From the NCBI GenBank assembly GCA_918797485.1, contig CAKKNE010000006.1, positions 2,790,001 to 2,854,000 of the forward strand: a DNA stretch of 64,000 bases, in the 5' to 3' direction. The notes beneath the pieces are model-generated. The model did no database searches. It was not told the DNA's origin and saw only the letters and a list, made by a program, of their open reading frames with translations. Positions 34,992 to 45,325 of this stretch are shown in pieces; position 1 is the first letter of the stretch; each line of letters begins with the position of its first letter. The DNA comes from Pelagomonas calceolata. Taxonomy: Eukaryota; Sar; Pelagophyceae; Pelagomonadales; Pelagomonadaceae. Made by a program: the position numbers and the translations under genes.

Positions 34992-35785
34992 TCACTTAGC
35001 CTGCAGCGTCACCGTCGCCGCGTCGCCGCCTTTTACAGTCGTCTGGCACGCGAGCCGCGCGTCGGCGCCGATCTTCGCGACGTGGCGCTCCTCCCACTCG
35101 TAGCGCGGGCCGAAGGCGCCGTCGGCGACGCGTACGGCGCAGAGGCCGCACTGGCCGCCGCCTGTGTGGAAATGAAATTTCGGGCGCCCCACGCCCATCG
35201 ACGGATGGCGTGTAGATTCCACGCCATCGACGCGAGGTTGCCTCCATTCCTGCGTCTGCTCGATGGCGTTCAGGTTGCGAAACCTAACTCACTTTGATTT
35301 CCGCACTGGCCGCCGCCGTTGCAGTTCATCATCTTGCCCTTGAAATCATAGACGTCCTGCTTGCGCGCGAGCAGTTCCTTCCTTAAATTCGCGCCCTTTT
35401 TCACTTCAAACGTCGTCTCGCCCTTGGGGCCGACGACCGTGAGTTGGCACGTCGGGCCCGAGAACTGGAGCTGCACCGGGCTCGGCGCGTCGACGATGAG
35501 GTCCATCACATCATCAAAACCCATCGACGTCGTGTCCACGCCATTGACGGCATCCAAGCGATCGTCGACCTTGATGTCGGCGCACGCGCTCGCCGAGCCG
35601 TCGGAGTCGATTTCTGCCACGTACAAGCCCTCGGGCGCGTCGCGCACGTTCTCCTCGAGCACGAGGCCAAGCGGTTTCTCCAGCGACACGTCGACGGCGT
35701 GCAGCGTGGTCCTTGGTCTCTGCTGCTGGGCCATGAATGCAGCAGTGCTCGCAACCAGGCACGCGAACCACAGGGATCGATGCAT
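34992..35785 (-). CDS. Plastid PDZ-ferredoxin fusion (2Fe-2S)
   Basis: Exons 35785-35317 and 35161-34992 give 212 residues. MHRSLWFACLVASTAAFMAQ is a signal peptide with a phenylalanine-containing transit junction (TAAFMAQ), as in heterokont plastid leaders. Residues ~33-100 are a PDZ domain (KPLGLVLEENV, ADIKVDDRLDAVNGVDTTSM). Residues ~110-212 are a plant-type ferredoxin domain (LTVVGPKGETTFEVKKG) with CNGGGQCGLC and later RLACQ as cluster ligands. The junction is inside the cluster motif. A GC-AG intron (35162-35316) gives the clean motif. A stronger-looking GTGAGT donor 24 bp later would insert eight residues between the ligands. Likely role: tethered electron transfer in the plastid. Confidence 0.75.
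35162..35316 (-). mobile_element. Introner intron inside the ferredoxin cluster motif
   Basis: 155 bp. GCGGCGGC is duplicated exactly: at the 5' border and right after CCACACAG at the 3' border. Ends are CAGTGCGGAAATC and, inverted, CTGTGTGGAAATG. It carries two core palindromes (ACGCCATCGA...). The target starts GC, so precise removal implies a GC-AG intron. Confidence 0.75.
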
Positions 35786-36438
35786 GCTTGCAAGATGTCA
35801 ATGAAAATAAGTCGCAGCTGGTTTCTCGCGCGCTTTGCAAGGAGCCAATGTGCTTGCCTGTCTGATCTCATACTGAGGTCACGGGGCGAAGTAACGAAGG
35901 AACTCCCCGAGCCATCGCGTCGCTTGTAGTGCTCTGAGCAGTGCTCGGAACCCGACAGGTCCACAGAAAACCCGGTTTAAAGCGCCGGTCCCGCGCGTCT
36001 CCGCGCCGCATGCAGGAAAGGTCCGTACTCCAACGTAGAAGCGGGGCCAGACTGTCCATCACCCTACGCCATCGCCGCGACGAGGAGAGAGTACTAGTAG
36101 TGTGGATACTTACCCGCCTTCCAGAGCGGGTCCTCAGCGCTGCGGCCGGCGCGGGTCTATAATGCCCTGTAGACTTCCTCCAGAACGCGAGCTTTTTGCC
36201 CACGTTCTTTTTGAGGCGTGGGCGGCGCGGCATGCTTGCTTGCTAGTGTCTTACAGGCCGCTAGCCCTAAGTTTTTGCAAGTCCAGGGCCGGAGCCGGCC
36301 GTGCAGACCTGTGTGTCCTAGGCACAATTCACGGCGTGAGAGATCAGATCTCTCATACTTCACCCCTTTGGCGCCGAGACGCGCGCCTGGTGAAGGCGAG
36401 AGCAATTGATTCCAATTTAAAACTCGACAGCTGCTCAT
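35786..36438. other. 653-bp divergent intergenic region
   Basis: Between the PDZ-ferredoxin and CW-finger genes. It holds the motif at 36242-36265. No supported gene. Confidence 0.5.
36242..36265 (+). promoter_or_regulatory. Recurrent palindromic promoter motif, consensus form
   Basis: Identical to the copy at 4971-4994 over all 24 bp. 174 bp before the CW-finger ATG; preceded by GCTTGCTT. Confidence 0.65.
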
Positions 36439-38964
36439 ATGGACGACGCGTCGGCGGGGGGCGAGGAAGACCAAAACTGGGCGGCGTGCGACCTTTGCGG
36501 TAGCTGGCGCAAAACCAACCACAGCGTTGACAAGGCCCACTCTTTTTCGTGCGCGAGCATCGGCCGCGACTGCTCCGAGCCGTGCGACGGGTGCCGCCAG
36601 CATGAATGCGTGTGTTCGAGCGACGACGAAGCTCTGTCGGACGGCGCCGCGCGTGGCGGCTCGGAGTATTTCGTGAGCGACGACAATCTGCGCGTGATGT
36701 CCGCGCACGGCGTCGCGACGGACGGCGACGGCGCGAGCGTCGCGAGCGAGTGTCCTAGCTTAGTGAGTGAACTCACCGAGCTCTCCGATGACTCGTCGAG
36801 CGAGTTTGGCGATCCGGACGAGAGCGACTCGTCCGATTCGAGTGACGAAGACGACGAGCCGCCCGACGACGATCGGTCGAGATGCTCGCACCGGTGTCCA
36901 AGACCGCCGCCGCCGCCGCCGCCGCCACCACCACCAAATCCACCGGACCCTCCCCGACCGGACGACCCGATGCCGCCGGCACCCGCCGCGTTGCCGCCGC
37001 GAGAAAAAAGAGGCGTGGCGTCCGAGGTCTCGCCCGAGTTCGCCGCGGACAAGAACACGATAGGCGTGACGGAGGATGAAGGCGTGCCGGGCGGGAGCGA
37101 CCAGAGGAATTTCTTCACCGGCTTCAAGGCGCCCGGGCCGGCCTGCTTCAGCGCTAACCTCGCTGATAGGCTCAAGAAGCTGGTCGAAGGAGCCACACCG
37201 GCGCCGATGACCGTAGGCGGCGGCACCGTGGCCTCGCTGACGGCCCTCGGTCACGCCGCGTTCGAGAAAAATTTCGGGCACCCGTCGCGACGCGCGGCAA
37301 ACGCGCGTCGAACTGTGGAGCTGATCAAGCGCGACGGCGGCAACGGTTTTAGTTTCAGGCGGGCGTGCGAGTACGTACCTCAAGCGGCGAAGCACTTGCA
37401 AGGGTTTGCACGCGCCGTCGTCGGCGACTCGCCCCGCGTCCATCTGGATGTGCACGCGTCCAGGTCGACACTGGCTGGCGCGCATAGGTTGGGCACGCAC
37501 CGCGACGTGCGAAAGTGGGCTCGGGATTACTATCAGATGCGCGCTGTCGTGGCGACGGCGGCTGGAACTATTGTTTTCACGGTCGTAGAATTCGACGAGC
37601 GCGGGAAGCCCATGCGGAATTCGAGAGTCTACGGTTTCTTCTCGCTGACCGTCGCGGCGGCGGTCGTCTATGTGTTAGATCCGATGCTCGCCGGCCAGGA
37701 ACCCTTCGACTTCGTCACGAAGACCGACGGCCGGAAGGTCGCGCTGGGCGTGACGCATACCGTCCTGGGCGGCCTTGGCGAGCGCTGCGTCTCCATCATT
37801 ACCTGGACGATCGCGAAAAACGCGGCGCTCGCCGCCGCGGAGATCTGGGCCGCGGAGAAGGCGGCCCTCGTGGGCCGGTGGGCGGCAATTGCGGCCATGA
37901 CGGCGGCCGTGCCGCCCGGTGTCCCGGTGCCCGAGCAGGGCCCGATCGTCGTCGCGCCGACGCTCGAACAGAGCGCCGAGCGCCGGCGTCAGGCGGCCAA
38001 GGATCTTCGGCATCAGAGACGCGTGGCCAAGTTGACGGACGCCTGGCGCGAGGCGAACGTGGTCCGGCTCGCCGACGCGGACCCGTCGACGCGCGACGCC
38101 GACCTCCGCGCCCATCTGGACGCCGAGCGGAAGCGCGCGCGGGCCAGGCGGCGAGTCCGGCGCGCGGCGGACTTGACGGACGCCTGGCGCGAGGCGAACG
38201 CCGACCGGCTCGCTGGCATGGACTCGGCGACGCGCGACGCCGAGCTCCGCGACGCTTTGGCCGCCGCGGACGCTGTGCGGAAAGCTCTAAAAAGGAACTC
38301 TAACCGGGAAAACTCCCGGCGGCGCATGGCCAAGTTGACGGACGCCTGGCGCAAGGCGAACGCGGACCGGCTCCCCGGCATGAGCGAGGCGACGCGCAAG
38401 GCCGAGCTCCGCGCTTTTCTGAAGGACGCGCAGCAAGCCGCGCGCGAGGCGAATTTGACCGCGGCCTTTCTCCTGGCGAACCTGGATCGGTTCGCCGAGG
38501 CGGACGACGCGACGATCGAGAAAGAGCTTCGCGCTCATCTGGACGCCGCGGCGGAGGAGCGACGCCTTCATCATAACGCATATCAAAATGCATGGCGGGC
38601 CGCGGACCCGGAAGGAACTCGCGCGCAGAACCGGAAAGATCAGAAAGCGTACCGCGAGCGGCAAGGAAAGGACGCGATGAATGCGCGGCAAAGGAAAAGA
38701 AGGAAGACGGACGCCGGGAAGTTGAAGGAGGCTGCTAATACGTGGTACAATACCTATTCGAGGAGATTTGGCAAGGACCTGGCGAACTGGGACGAACCCC
38801 ACCTACGGACGTACAAAGAGCGACTGGACGCGGCCTACCCGGGGGGCCCGGGGGAAGGGTTCGCGTCCACGGACTCTCGCTACGCCGGCCTCCGCGCGCG
38901 CTACGAGAAACTCGAGCTACTTCTAGTAGAACTCGACCGGAGGAGGTTATGTCGCCGCCGCTAG
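36439..38964 (+). CDS. CW-type zinc-finger protein with tandem ~45-residue repeats
   Basis: 841 residues, one exon. Residues ~12-50 (NWAACDLCGSWRKT, FSCASIGRDCSEPCD) match a zf-CW domain, which in other proteins reads histone H3 lysine-4 methylation. Then an acidic Ser/Asp region, a poly-proline run (~150-170), and a middle region (~250-480) with no family I know (DSPRVHLDVHASRSTLAGA, AGTIVFTVVEFDERGKPMRN). Residues ~525-710 hold four tandem repeats of the form AKLTDAWREAN.xRLxxxDxxTRDAELR. The C-terminus is basic (ARQRKRRKTDAGK). I infer a chromatin-associated protein. The repeats are unlike anything I can name. Confidence 0.65.
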   Translation: MDDASAGGEEDQNWAACDLCGSWRKTNHSVDKAHSFSCASIGRDCSEPCDGCRQHECVCSSDDEALSDGAARGGSEYFVSDDNLRVMSAHGVATDGDGASVASECPSLVSELTELSDDSSSEFGDPDESDSSDSSDEDDEPPDDDRSRCSHRCPRPPPPPPPPPPPNPPDPPRPDDPMPPAPAALPPREKRGVASEVSPEFAADKNTIGVTEDEGVPGGSDQRNFFTGFKAPGPACFSANLADRLKKLVEGATPAPMTVGGGTVASLTALGHAAFEKNFGHPSRRAANARRTVELIKRDGGNGFSFRRACEYVPQAAKHLQGFARAVVGDSPRVHLDVHASRSTLAGAHRLGTHRDVRKWARDYYQMRAVVATAAGTIVFTVVEFDERGKPMRNSRVYGFFSLTVAAAVVYVLDPMLAGQEPFDFVTKTDGRKVALGVTHTVLGGLGERCVSIITWTIAKNAALAAAEIWAAEKAALVGRWAAIAAMTAAVPPGVPVPEQGPIVVAPTLEQSAERRRQAAKDLRHQRRVAKLTDAWREANVVRLADADPSTRDADLRAHLDAERKRARARRRVRRAADLTDAWREANADRLAGMDSATRDAELRDALAAADAVRKALKRNSNRENSRRRMAKLTDAWRKANADRLPGMSEATRKAELRAFLKDAQQAAREANLTAAFLLANLDRFAEADDATIEKELRAHLDAAAEERRLHHNAYQNAWRAADPEGTRAQNRKDQKAYRERQGKDAMNARQRKRRKTDAGKLKEAANTWYNTYSRRFGKDLANWDEPHLRTYKERLDAAYPGGPGEGFASTDSRYAGLRARYEKLELLLVELDRRRLCRRR

Positions 38965-39258
38965 GGCCTAAATTCTTTTGACAAAAACTCGTACCGACGG
39001 GCATCCGAGGCCTCGGAATAAGACTGGAGATAGCCTGTTGCTAGCGGCCTGTAACACACTAGGCTCAAGCAAGCAGCTTTGACGCTCCCGTAACTGGCCG
39101 CTAGACGCCGGCGCAACTCAACGAAGGGGCTCGGGACATATATTTGCCAAGGGCAAGCAACCAGGCCAAGCGCTGCCGACGCCGTGCCGCGCTTGACGAG
39201 TAAAGGCACCCCTGCCACCCCGCAGCAAGCGCCGCGCAAGCGCGCGACGCGGACAGAA
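38965..39258. other. Intergenic region before the mitochondrial membrane protein
   Basis: 294 bp with the motif at 39040-39063. No gene seen. Confidence 0.5.
39040..39063 (-). promoter_or_regulatory. Recurrent palindromic promoter motif
   Basis: Minus-strand reading: left CCTAGTGTGTTAC, right AGGCCGCTAGC. 196 bp before the ATG at 39259. Confidence 0.6.
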
Positions 39259-39657
39259 ATGATGATGGCCGCCCGTATGGGCCGCCCGGCGCTGAGAACA
39301 ATGCGACGCAGCGCCGTCCCGGCCGCCGCGCGCCCGAGCGTGCCGGCGCGGCGCATGGGTGGCGGTGGCGGCGGCCCGCCGCACCCGCCCTTCCAGCGCA
39401 CGAAAGCGCCCGAATATAGACTCGTCGAGGAGCACGAGCTCGTCTGGGACGACGGCGTGGCCGCGGAAACGTGTCTTGATTTTGACGCCGCGCACGTCGA
39501 CAACGGACTGCTGCAGTTCATGGGCGGCTTCGGCTTCTTCGCGGCGCTCGCGACCATCATCGCGATCTACTCTCCGAAGCGCCTGAACCAGGTGACGCCG
39601 CGCACGGACCTGGTGGACCCGGTCGCGCTCACGACGGGCGCCGAGGAGGAGGAGTGA
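39259..39657 (+). CDS. Small mitochondrial inner-membrane protein, possibly complex I NDUFB8-like
   Basis: 132 residues from the triple ATG at 39259. MMMAARMGRPALRTMRRSAV is an Arg-rich presequence. A Gly/Pro region leads to PEYRLVEEHELVWDDGVAAE, then one membrane helix (LLQFMGGFGFFAALATIIAI) and a short tail ending in EEEE. The order acidic W motif, FGFxA helix and short tail resembles complex I subunit NDUFB8 (ASHI), but the identity is too low to be sure by eye. No intron. Confidence 0.45.
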   Translation: MMMAARMGRPALRTMRRSAVPAAARPSVPARRMGGGGGGPPHPPFQRTKAPEYRLVEEHELVWDDGVAAETCLDFDAAHVDNGLLQFMGGFGFFAALATIIAIYSPKRLNQVTPRTDLVDPVALTTGAEEEE

Positions 39658-40105
39658 GAGCCCGGCGACGGCGTGCACGTGTAAATTTATTGATATGCTA
39701 TACTTTTCGTTCTTCGTTCGGTGCTAGGACGTGGGCTCAGCCCTTTGAGGTACAACAAATATCTACAACAAATAGACACCGCGCGTCACCGATTCAGCGG
39801 CGGCGGGCTTCTTGCCGCGTCTTGCATAACAGCATAACTCCTTCGACGCAGAACCGCCGCGGCAAACATACCCCTGGATTGTTCCAAGCTAGTAGGGTTA
39901 CGCTATGATTAAGCTCTCGGAGCTTGGACACGTCGCGTGCCGGAACTGCACGATACCGAGCTCCAGCGCACTTGTGCTAGGCAGCAGCAAGCATAAGGAC
40001 CGCACCTCTTCACAAGGACAGCGCTGCTGCAAAGCCAGTGCATCAGCGCATCTCCAGAGCAAGCAACAAGCGATCCCCTTGCAAGAGAGCATATAGGCCG
40101 ACAAG
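39658..40105. other. 448-bp intergenic region
   Basis: Between the small mitochondrial protein and C1-THF synthase. No gene. A decayed palindromic motif lies at 39888-39907. Confidence 0.5.
39888..39907 (+). promoter_or_regulatory. Decayed copy of the palindromic promoter motif
   Basis: GCTAGTAGGGTTACGCTATG keeps the left arm and TTAC but has a worn right arm. 199 bp before the C1-THF synthase ATG. Confidence 0.35.
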
Positions 40106-43100
40106 ATGTCAGACAGCGCAAAGCTCCTCGTCGCCGCCGCGGCCGGCGCCACGGCAGCAGCTCTCCTACTAAGAAAGAATGATGAAGAAGCACCGATCAC
40201 AAGCAACAAGAGAGCGCAAATAATAGACGGCAAAAAGATTGCCGCCCAACTCAGGAAAGAAGTGAAAGAATCCGTAACACTACTCAAAGCGACCCACGGC
40301 GTCGCGCCGGGCCTGGCTGTTGTCATTGTGGGAGACCGGCAAGATTCGGCCCAGTACGTGAGGATGAAAAGACGCGCGGCCACAGAGGCCGGGTTTCATT
40401 CCGTGGACGTCGCGTTGCCCGAGTCGTCTACGGAGGCCGAGGTATTGGACGCCGTGGCGCGGCTGAATACGGATAGTAAGGTGCACGGGATACTTGTACA
40501 GTTACCGTTACCTTCTCATATGAATGAAGGGCGAGTCTTAGCTGCTATATCCGTGGACAAGGACGCGGACGGGTTCGCGGCGTTGAACGTCGGGAAATTA
40601 TGTTTGAGGGGAGGCGAGGAACCCAGTGCGGTGGCGTGTACGCCCGTTGGGTGTTTAGAATTGCTGGAGCGGTCCAACGTTGTCATTGCGGGTAAAAGAG
40701 CGGTGGTCGTAGGTCGTTCGAACATCGTGGGCATGCCCGTCGCCGCCTTGCTCCAAGCCAAGGACGCGACGGTTACGGTCGTCCACTCCAAAACCAAAAA
40801 CATCAGTAAGATAGTAAGAGAGGCGGACATCGTCGTCGCGGCCGTCGGCCAGGCCCAGTTCGTCAAAGGGTCCTGGTTGAAGCCCGGGGCTGTTGTGGTC
40901 GACGTCGGTACGAACTTCATCCCCGACGCGTCGCGGAAGTCGGGACGGCGACTCGTGGGCGACGTCGACTTTGCAAGTGCCTCGCGCGTGGCCTCGAAGA
41001 TCACGCCGGTGCCGGGCGGCGTGGGCCCCATGACCATCGCTTCTCTATTGAAAAATACGTTGAGATTGGCCGAGGCCGCCGTGTCTCGTGATAATAAACC
41101 TCTGACACGTGTGTCCTCTTCAGAACAACTAAGCAGGAAGGACACGTTCCTCGCGAAAAGGTCGCAATCACCTCGACCGGCGTCTCCACCAACGACGCAA
41201 GTGAAACGTTTACACCCTGTACCCAAGGACATTGTGATTAGTCAAGCGTGCACGCCGCTGCCCATCGAACGCGTAGCTCTCAAAGCAGGATTACGCAGTG
41301 ACGAGGTCATCCCCTGGGGCCGCCACAAGGCCAAGGTCGATGTGAGAAAGGTCGCAGAGCGCATGAAGGACGCCCCGGACGGCTCGCTGGTCGTCGTGAG
41401 TGGCATAAACCCGACACCTCTAGGCGAAGGCAAGTCCACGACGACCATCGGCGTCTGCCAAGCGTTGGGCAACTGCCTGGGCAAGCACGTCGTGACGACC
41501 ATAAGGCAGCCGTCGCAGGGCCCGACCTTCGGTATTAAAGGTGGGGCGGCCGGCGGCGGTCCGCGGCGGCGTCGCGAATGGACTTTTGCCGGGGTCGCGT
41601 CGATGGCGTCTTCATGAGAGAGTCCACGCGTCTCGCGAGTAGTTTCGCGACGGCGTCCGCCGCGCCGCGCCGTCGTGCCGGGAAGCAGCACGCCCCCGGG
41701 CGGCATCGCGCGCGGCTCGTGGACGACCACGAGACCAGCAATACTGGCGTTCACCACACGCCATCGAGCCGACGCAATCACGCCATCGCGCCGCTGTGAC
41801 GGAAACACCACAAAAAACAACGCAGGCTACTCGCAAGTCATTCCCATGGAGGAGTTCAACCTGCACATGACGGGCGACATCCACGCCATTGTTGCCGCCA
41901 ATAATCTATTGGCGGCGGCGTTGGACGCGCGGATCTTCCACGAAAGTTCCCAGAAGGACGAGGCTTTATTTAATCGGTTAGTGCCGGCGAAGAACGGCAA
42001 ACGCGTTCCGGCGCCGTCGCAACGAGCCCGTATGGAGCGGTTAGGTATTAAAGGTGAAGCACTGGATGATGCGGAACTCCTATCTCCTACAGATCGCGTG
42101 CGGTTCGCGCGACTCGACGTCGATCCATCGACAATAACCTGGAACCGCGTCTTGGATACGTGCGACCGGTTCCTGCGAAGAATCGAGGTCGGCCGGGGCC
42201 CCAATGAACGCAGAACGGCGGAAAAGTACTCATTTTCATCTACGAGGGAGACGGGCTTTGATATTGCCGTCGCGTCCGAGATCATGGCCGTGCTAGCCTT
42301 GGCGTCGGACTTGGATGACATGCGGGCGCGGTTGGGACGGATGGCCGTCGCTCGCTCTAGAGTAGACGGTCCGCATAAAGGTGCGTTCGTGACCGCCGAC
42401 GACGTGGGCTGTGCCGGGGCCTTGACGGTTTTAATGAAGGATGCTTTACTCCCAACTTTGATGCAGACTATTGAAGGCACTCCTGTCCTCGTTCATGCCG
42501 GCCCGTTCGCGAACATTGCGCATGGGAATTCTTCTGTTGTTGCGGACAAGTGTGGTCTGAAGTTATGTGGCGAGCAGGGTTTCGTGGTTACCGAGGCGGG
42601 CTTCGGGGCTGATATTGGTGGAGAAAAATTCTTCGACATCAAGTGCAGAGCTGGTGGTCTCAAACCGAAGTGTGCAGTTGTGGTTGCTACGGTGCGAGCC
42701 TTGAAATTACACGGCGGGGCGCCGCCGGTTGTGGCTGGTAGGCCCCTACCCAAGGAATACAGTGGAGAGGATCTAGAAGTGCTCGGTAAGGGCTGTGCTA
42801 ATGTCGCGCATCACGTGGCTTGCCTCTCGCAAAAATTCAACGTGCGCGTTGTCGTGGCCGTGAACAAGTTCGCCACTGATACCCCTAACGAGTTACAGTT
42901 GGTGAGGGAAGCGGGCCTACGAGCGGGAGCACATTACGCCGTGGTAGCGGACCACTGGGCCCAGGGCGGCCATGGTGCTATTGACTTAGCTGAAGCCGTG
43001 GTCAAGGCCTGTGCTGCTGATTCAACACCATTTAGATACTTGTATCCGTTATCGGATCCCGTTCGGTCCAAAATAGAAGCGGTTTGTTCCAAGATCTACC

Positions 43101-43602
43101 TGGCTGGAGAGGTGACTTACAGTGAATTAGCTGCTTCCCAGATCGACGCCTACGAAGCCCAAGGTCTAGGAAGGTTGCCGATCTGCGTCGCCAAGACCCA
43201 GTATTCGCCTGCGTGGAAATCAACCAGTGCGTCGGGTGCATCACTGAGTCATTTCTCGGCGATGACGTGGCCGCGCTGGTTCCGTCGAGCGGTGAGGAAC
43301 CGACATCGCCACGCCATCGAGCAGGCGTCGCGTCGATGGCGTGGAGGTCGACGCGGCGATTCAGGACGAACGCGCCGTAAATTTGATTTCCACACAGGTA
43401 CTCGCTGTCGACGGACCCCTCGAAGAAAGGTGCGCCCTCCGGCCATACCGTGAACGTGCGGGAGGTCCGTGCAGCAGTCGGCGCCGGCTTCTTGTATTTG
43501 CTCTGCGGCGACATCATGACGGTGCCGGGGCTGCCGACGCGTCCAGGCTTCGTGGATATTGATCTGGACACCGTCAATGATAGGGTCATAGGCCTTTTCT
43601 AA
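40106..43602 (+). CDS. MTHFD1: Trifunctional C1-tetrahydrofolate synthase
   Basis: Exons 40106-41558, 41826-43200 and 43398-43602 give 1010 residues. Residues ~40-330 are methylene-THF dehydrogenase/cyclohydrolase ([17 protein letters not shown] with the YxxxK-type site, [64 protein letters not shown]). From ~390 on is 10-formyl-THF ligase ([18 protein letters not shown] phosphate loop, [80 protein letters not shown]). It interconverts the one-carbon folates. The first ~20 residues ([16 protein letters not shown]) are hydrophobic, an unusual anchor or mitochondrial leader for this enzyme. A Ser-rich linker joins the halves. Both introns are introner-type. Confidence 0.93.
41559..41825 (+). 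mobile_element. Introner-like intron, long form
   Basis: 267 bp, GTCCGCGGCGG...CAACGCAG. It contains GTCGATGGCGTCTTC on the left and CACGCCATCGAGCCGACGC plus CACGCCATCGCGCCGC on the right, an extended foldback. Splicing in phase 1 restores [13 protein letters not shown], a conserved ligase motif. Confidence 0.75.
43201..43397 (+). mobile_element. Introner intron with 7/8 target duplication
   Basis: 197 bp. GTATTCGC at the donor and GTACTCGC after the acceptor. Ends are CTGCGTGGAAATC and GATTTCCACACAG, an inverted pair differing at one base. The core reads CACGCCATCGAGCAGGCG, then GTCGATGGCGTGG. Splicing gives [15 protein letters not shown]. Confidence 0.85.
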
Positions 43603-43618
43603 CTTGAACTTTAACACA

Positions 43619-45325
43619 CTATATTCGTCGCCGCCGCTGGGTGCACGCGCCCGGGCCGACGGGCGCCGCCCGCGCCATTGAGTTGTTGAGCGGCGCCGCG
43701 CCGACGCCCCGTTCCAATAGCAAGCACCGGAACGCCTCCAGTCGCGGCCACGCCGCGTCGACGTCGTCCACACTGCTCCATAGTCGCTCACCGATCGCCG
43801 CGAGGCGCGGCCAGACCGTCGCGTCGAAATCCGAGCCGTCCACCGTCTCGCCTGCGTGGACAGCGTGAGCCACGTCCCTCGGCGCGAATCGAAGGCACCA
43901 ACACGACACGCCGAGCGCGACCCCACATCTCACCGTGGCCCCCCAGCACTTTCGTCTGAAGGTGCGGAGGCACGGTCGCGCGCGGGTCCGAGGCGTAGGC
44001 CTGGGCCCAAGTGACATCTAGATTATCCAAATACCACGAGTCCGCGACGTAGCCCACGTTCACGAGGCAGTCGTAGCCGTTCTCTACGACTTCGGTGATA
44101 TTCGTCGACAGCTTCCAGACGTGCACGATGGTGCTCTTGTCGAGCGTCGCGCCGAACTCGTCGAAGACCTCGGCCCACTGAATCGGTCGTTTCTGGTGTG
44201 AGCGAGCGATTTTCGCGGCCGTCGAGACAAAATACGAGTAGGCGTCGGCCGTTGTCCAGTTCCTCGCTCGTAACCTGTGTGGAAATCAAGAAGGCGCGTC
44301 GATGGCGTGGGGCGCCCGAAATCTGATTTCCACACGGCTCGTAACCACTGTTGGATCGACGGCGTCGATGCCCAGCACGAGGTATCGACCTCGTCGCCTC
44401 CGAGGTGCACGAACGCATCAGGAAACAGCTTCGCGGCGTCACCGAGAACATCGTCCAGCACGGCAAACGTCTCGGCCTTGGACACGTCGAGCGGCGTCTT
44501 GCACGTCGGCGAAGGGCAGACGCCTGGGTAGCCCGAACACCAGCTTTCCGCGTGGCCCGGCGTGTCAAACTCCGGGACGACGCGCACGCCCCGCAGCCGG
44601 GCGCGCTCAACTACTCGTTTAACGTCCTCAACCGAGTAGCGCTCCCGCTTCGAGAAGCTCCCGCGCCACAACGATGGCCGCGACGGCGTCTCGACGGGGA
44701 ACGACTGCGTGTCCGTGAGGTGCCAGTGCAACACGTTGAGCTTCGCGAAGGGCAGCGCGTCCACGACGTGTAGCAATGTGGCGACCGGTAGGAAGTGGCG
44801 GCCGCTGTCGACCATGAGGCCCCGGTGGGGGTACCGTGGCGCATCTTGAATGGTGCACGCTACTACTTGGTAGGTTGCCGTGTCGAAGTTATAGGCCACG
44901 AGTTGGGAGAACGTTTCCAAACCCCGCAGCGCGCCCCACACTGTCCGAGCTTTGAGCGTCGCGCTCGTGGCCGTGATGCGGAGCTTGTAGCTCTCGTCGT
45001 CGCCGAGGGCCGGGTAGAGGGCTCCCGCGTCGTCGGCGCGCCGCGGACGTCTGGCCGCGCGCTCGGTTGCTCCGACGCCGTCGTCGACGACAACAGAGAG
45101 GGCGGGTAGTCCCACGCCCGGCGCGCCCCAACCGTGCGGGAACGCGAGCGGTATGTAGCGCTTCGCCGCCGCCGCGAGGACGTCGTTGCCGGCGTCGACT
45201 CGGAAGAACGCCGGCGATGGAATGACGGTCAGTTTTTGCGTGCTACAGGAGTAGTTCTGCGGCAGGGGCCAGAGCGGCGGCTGCTTGGCCGCCGCGGCTG
45301 CCGCAACAAGCAGCACTGAGCGCAT
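43619..45325 (-). CDS. Secreted or lysosomal beta-N-acetylhexosaminidase (GH20)
   Basis: Exons 45325-44346, 44274-43922 and 43851-43619 give 521 residues. MRSVLLVAAAAAAKQPPLWP is a signal peptide leading straight into WPLPQNY, the usual start of GH20 enzymes. The catalytic domain shows HRGLMVDSGRHFLPV, KLNVLHWHLTDTQSFP, VVPEFDTPGHAESW, and VHLGGDEVDTSCW with the catalytic Asp-Glu pair. After splicing come WLRARNWTTADAYSYF, IVHVWK, and WPRLAAIGERLWS. It removes terminal GlcNAc or GalNAc from glycans and chitin fragments. One of the two introns is a clean introner; the other (43852-43921) shows no core. The C-terminus (ACTQRRRRI) is basic and ends 16 bp from the stop of C1-THF synthase. Confidence 0.92.
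43852..43921 (-). other. Ordinary-looking 70-bp intron of the hexosaminidase gene
   Basis: GTCGCGCTCGG...TCCACGCAG, phase 1, joining HGEMWG to GETVDGSDF. No introner core or ends visible. Confidence 0.6.
44275..44345 (-). mobile_element. Introner intron with a perfect 8-bp target duplication and intact ends
   Basis: 71 bp. GTTACGAG is repeated exactly at the donor and after the acceptor. Ends CCGTGTGGAAATCAGATTTC and TTGATTTCCACACAG are inverted copies; the core is CACGCCATCGACGCGCC. This is the best preserved and probably youngest copy here. Precise removal gives WLRARNW. Confidence 0.9.

Noticed and set aside
36435-37226. A 263-codon minus-strand frame with Gly- and Ser-rich runs
   Set aside because: Mirror image of the Asp/Ser- and Pro-rich part of the CW-finger gene; no domain and no start context.
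38961-39678. Two minus-strand frames of 186-199 codons
   Set aside because: They overlap the small mitochondrial protein, which has a presequence and a membrane helix; the antisense frames have no recognisable content.
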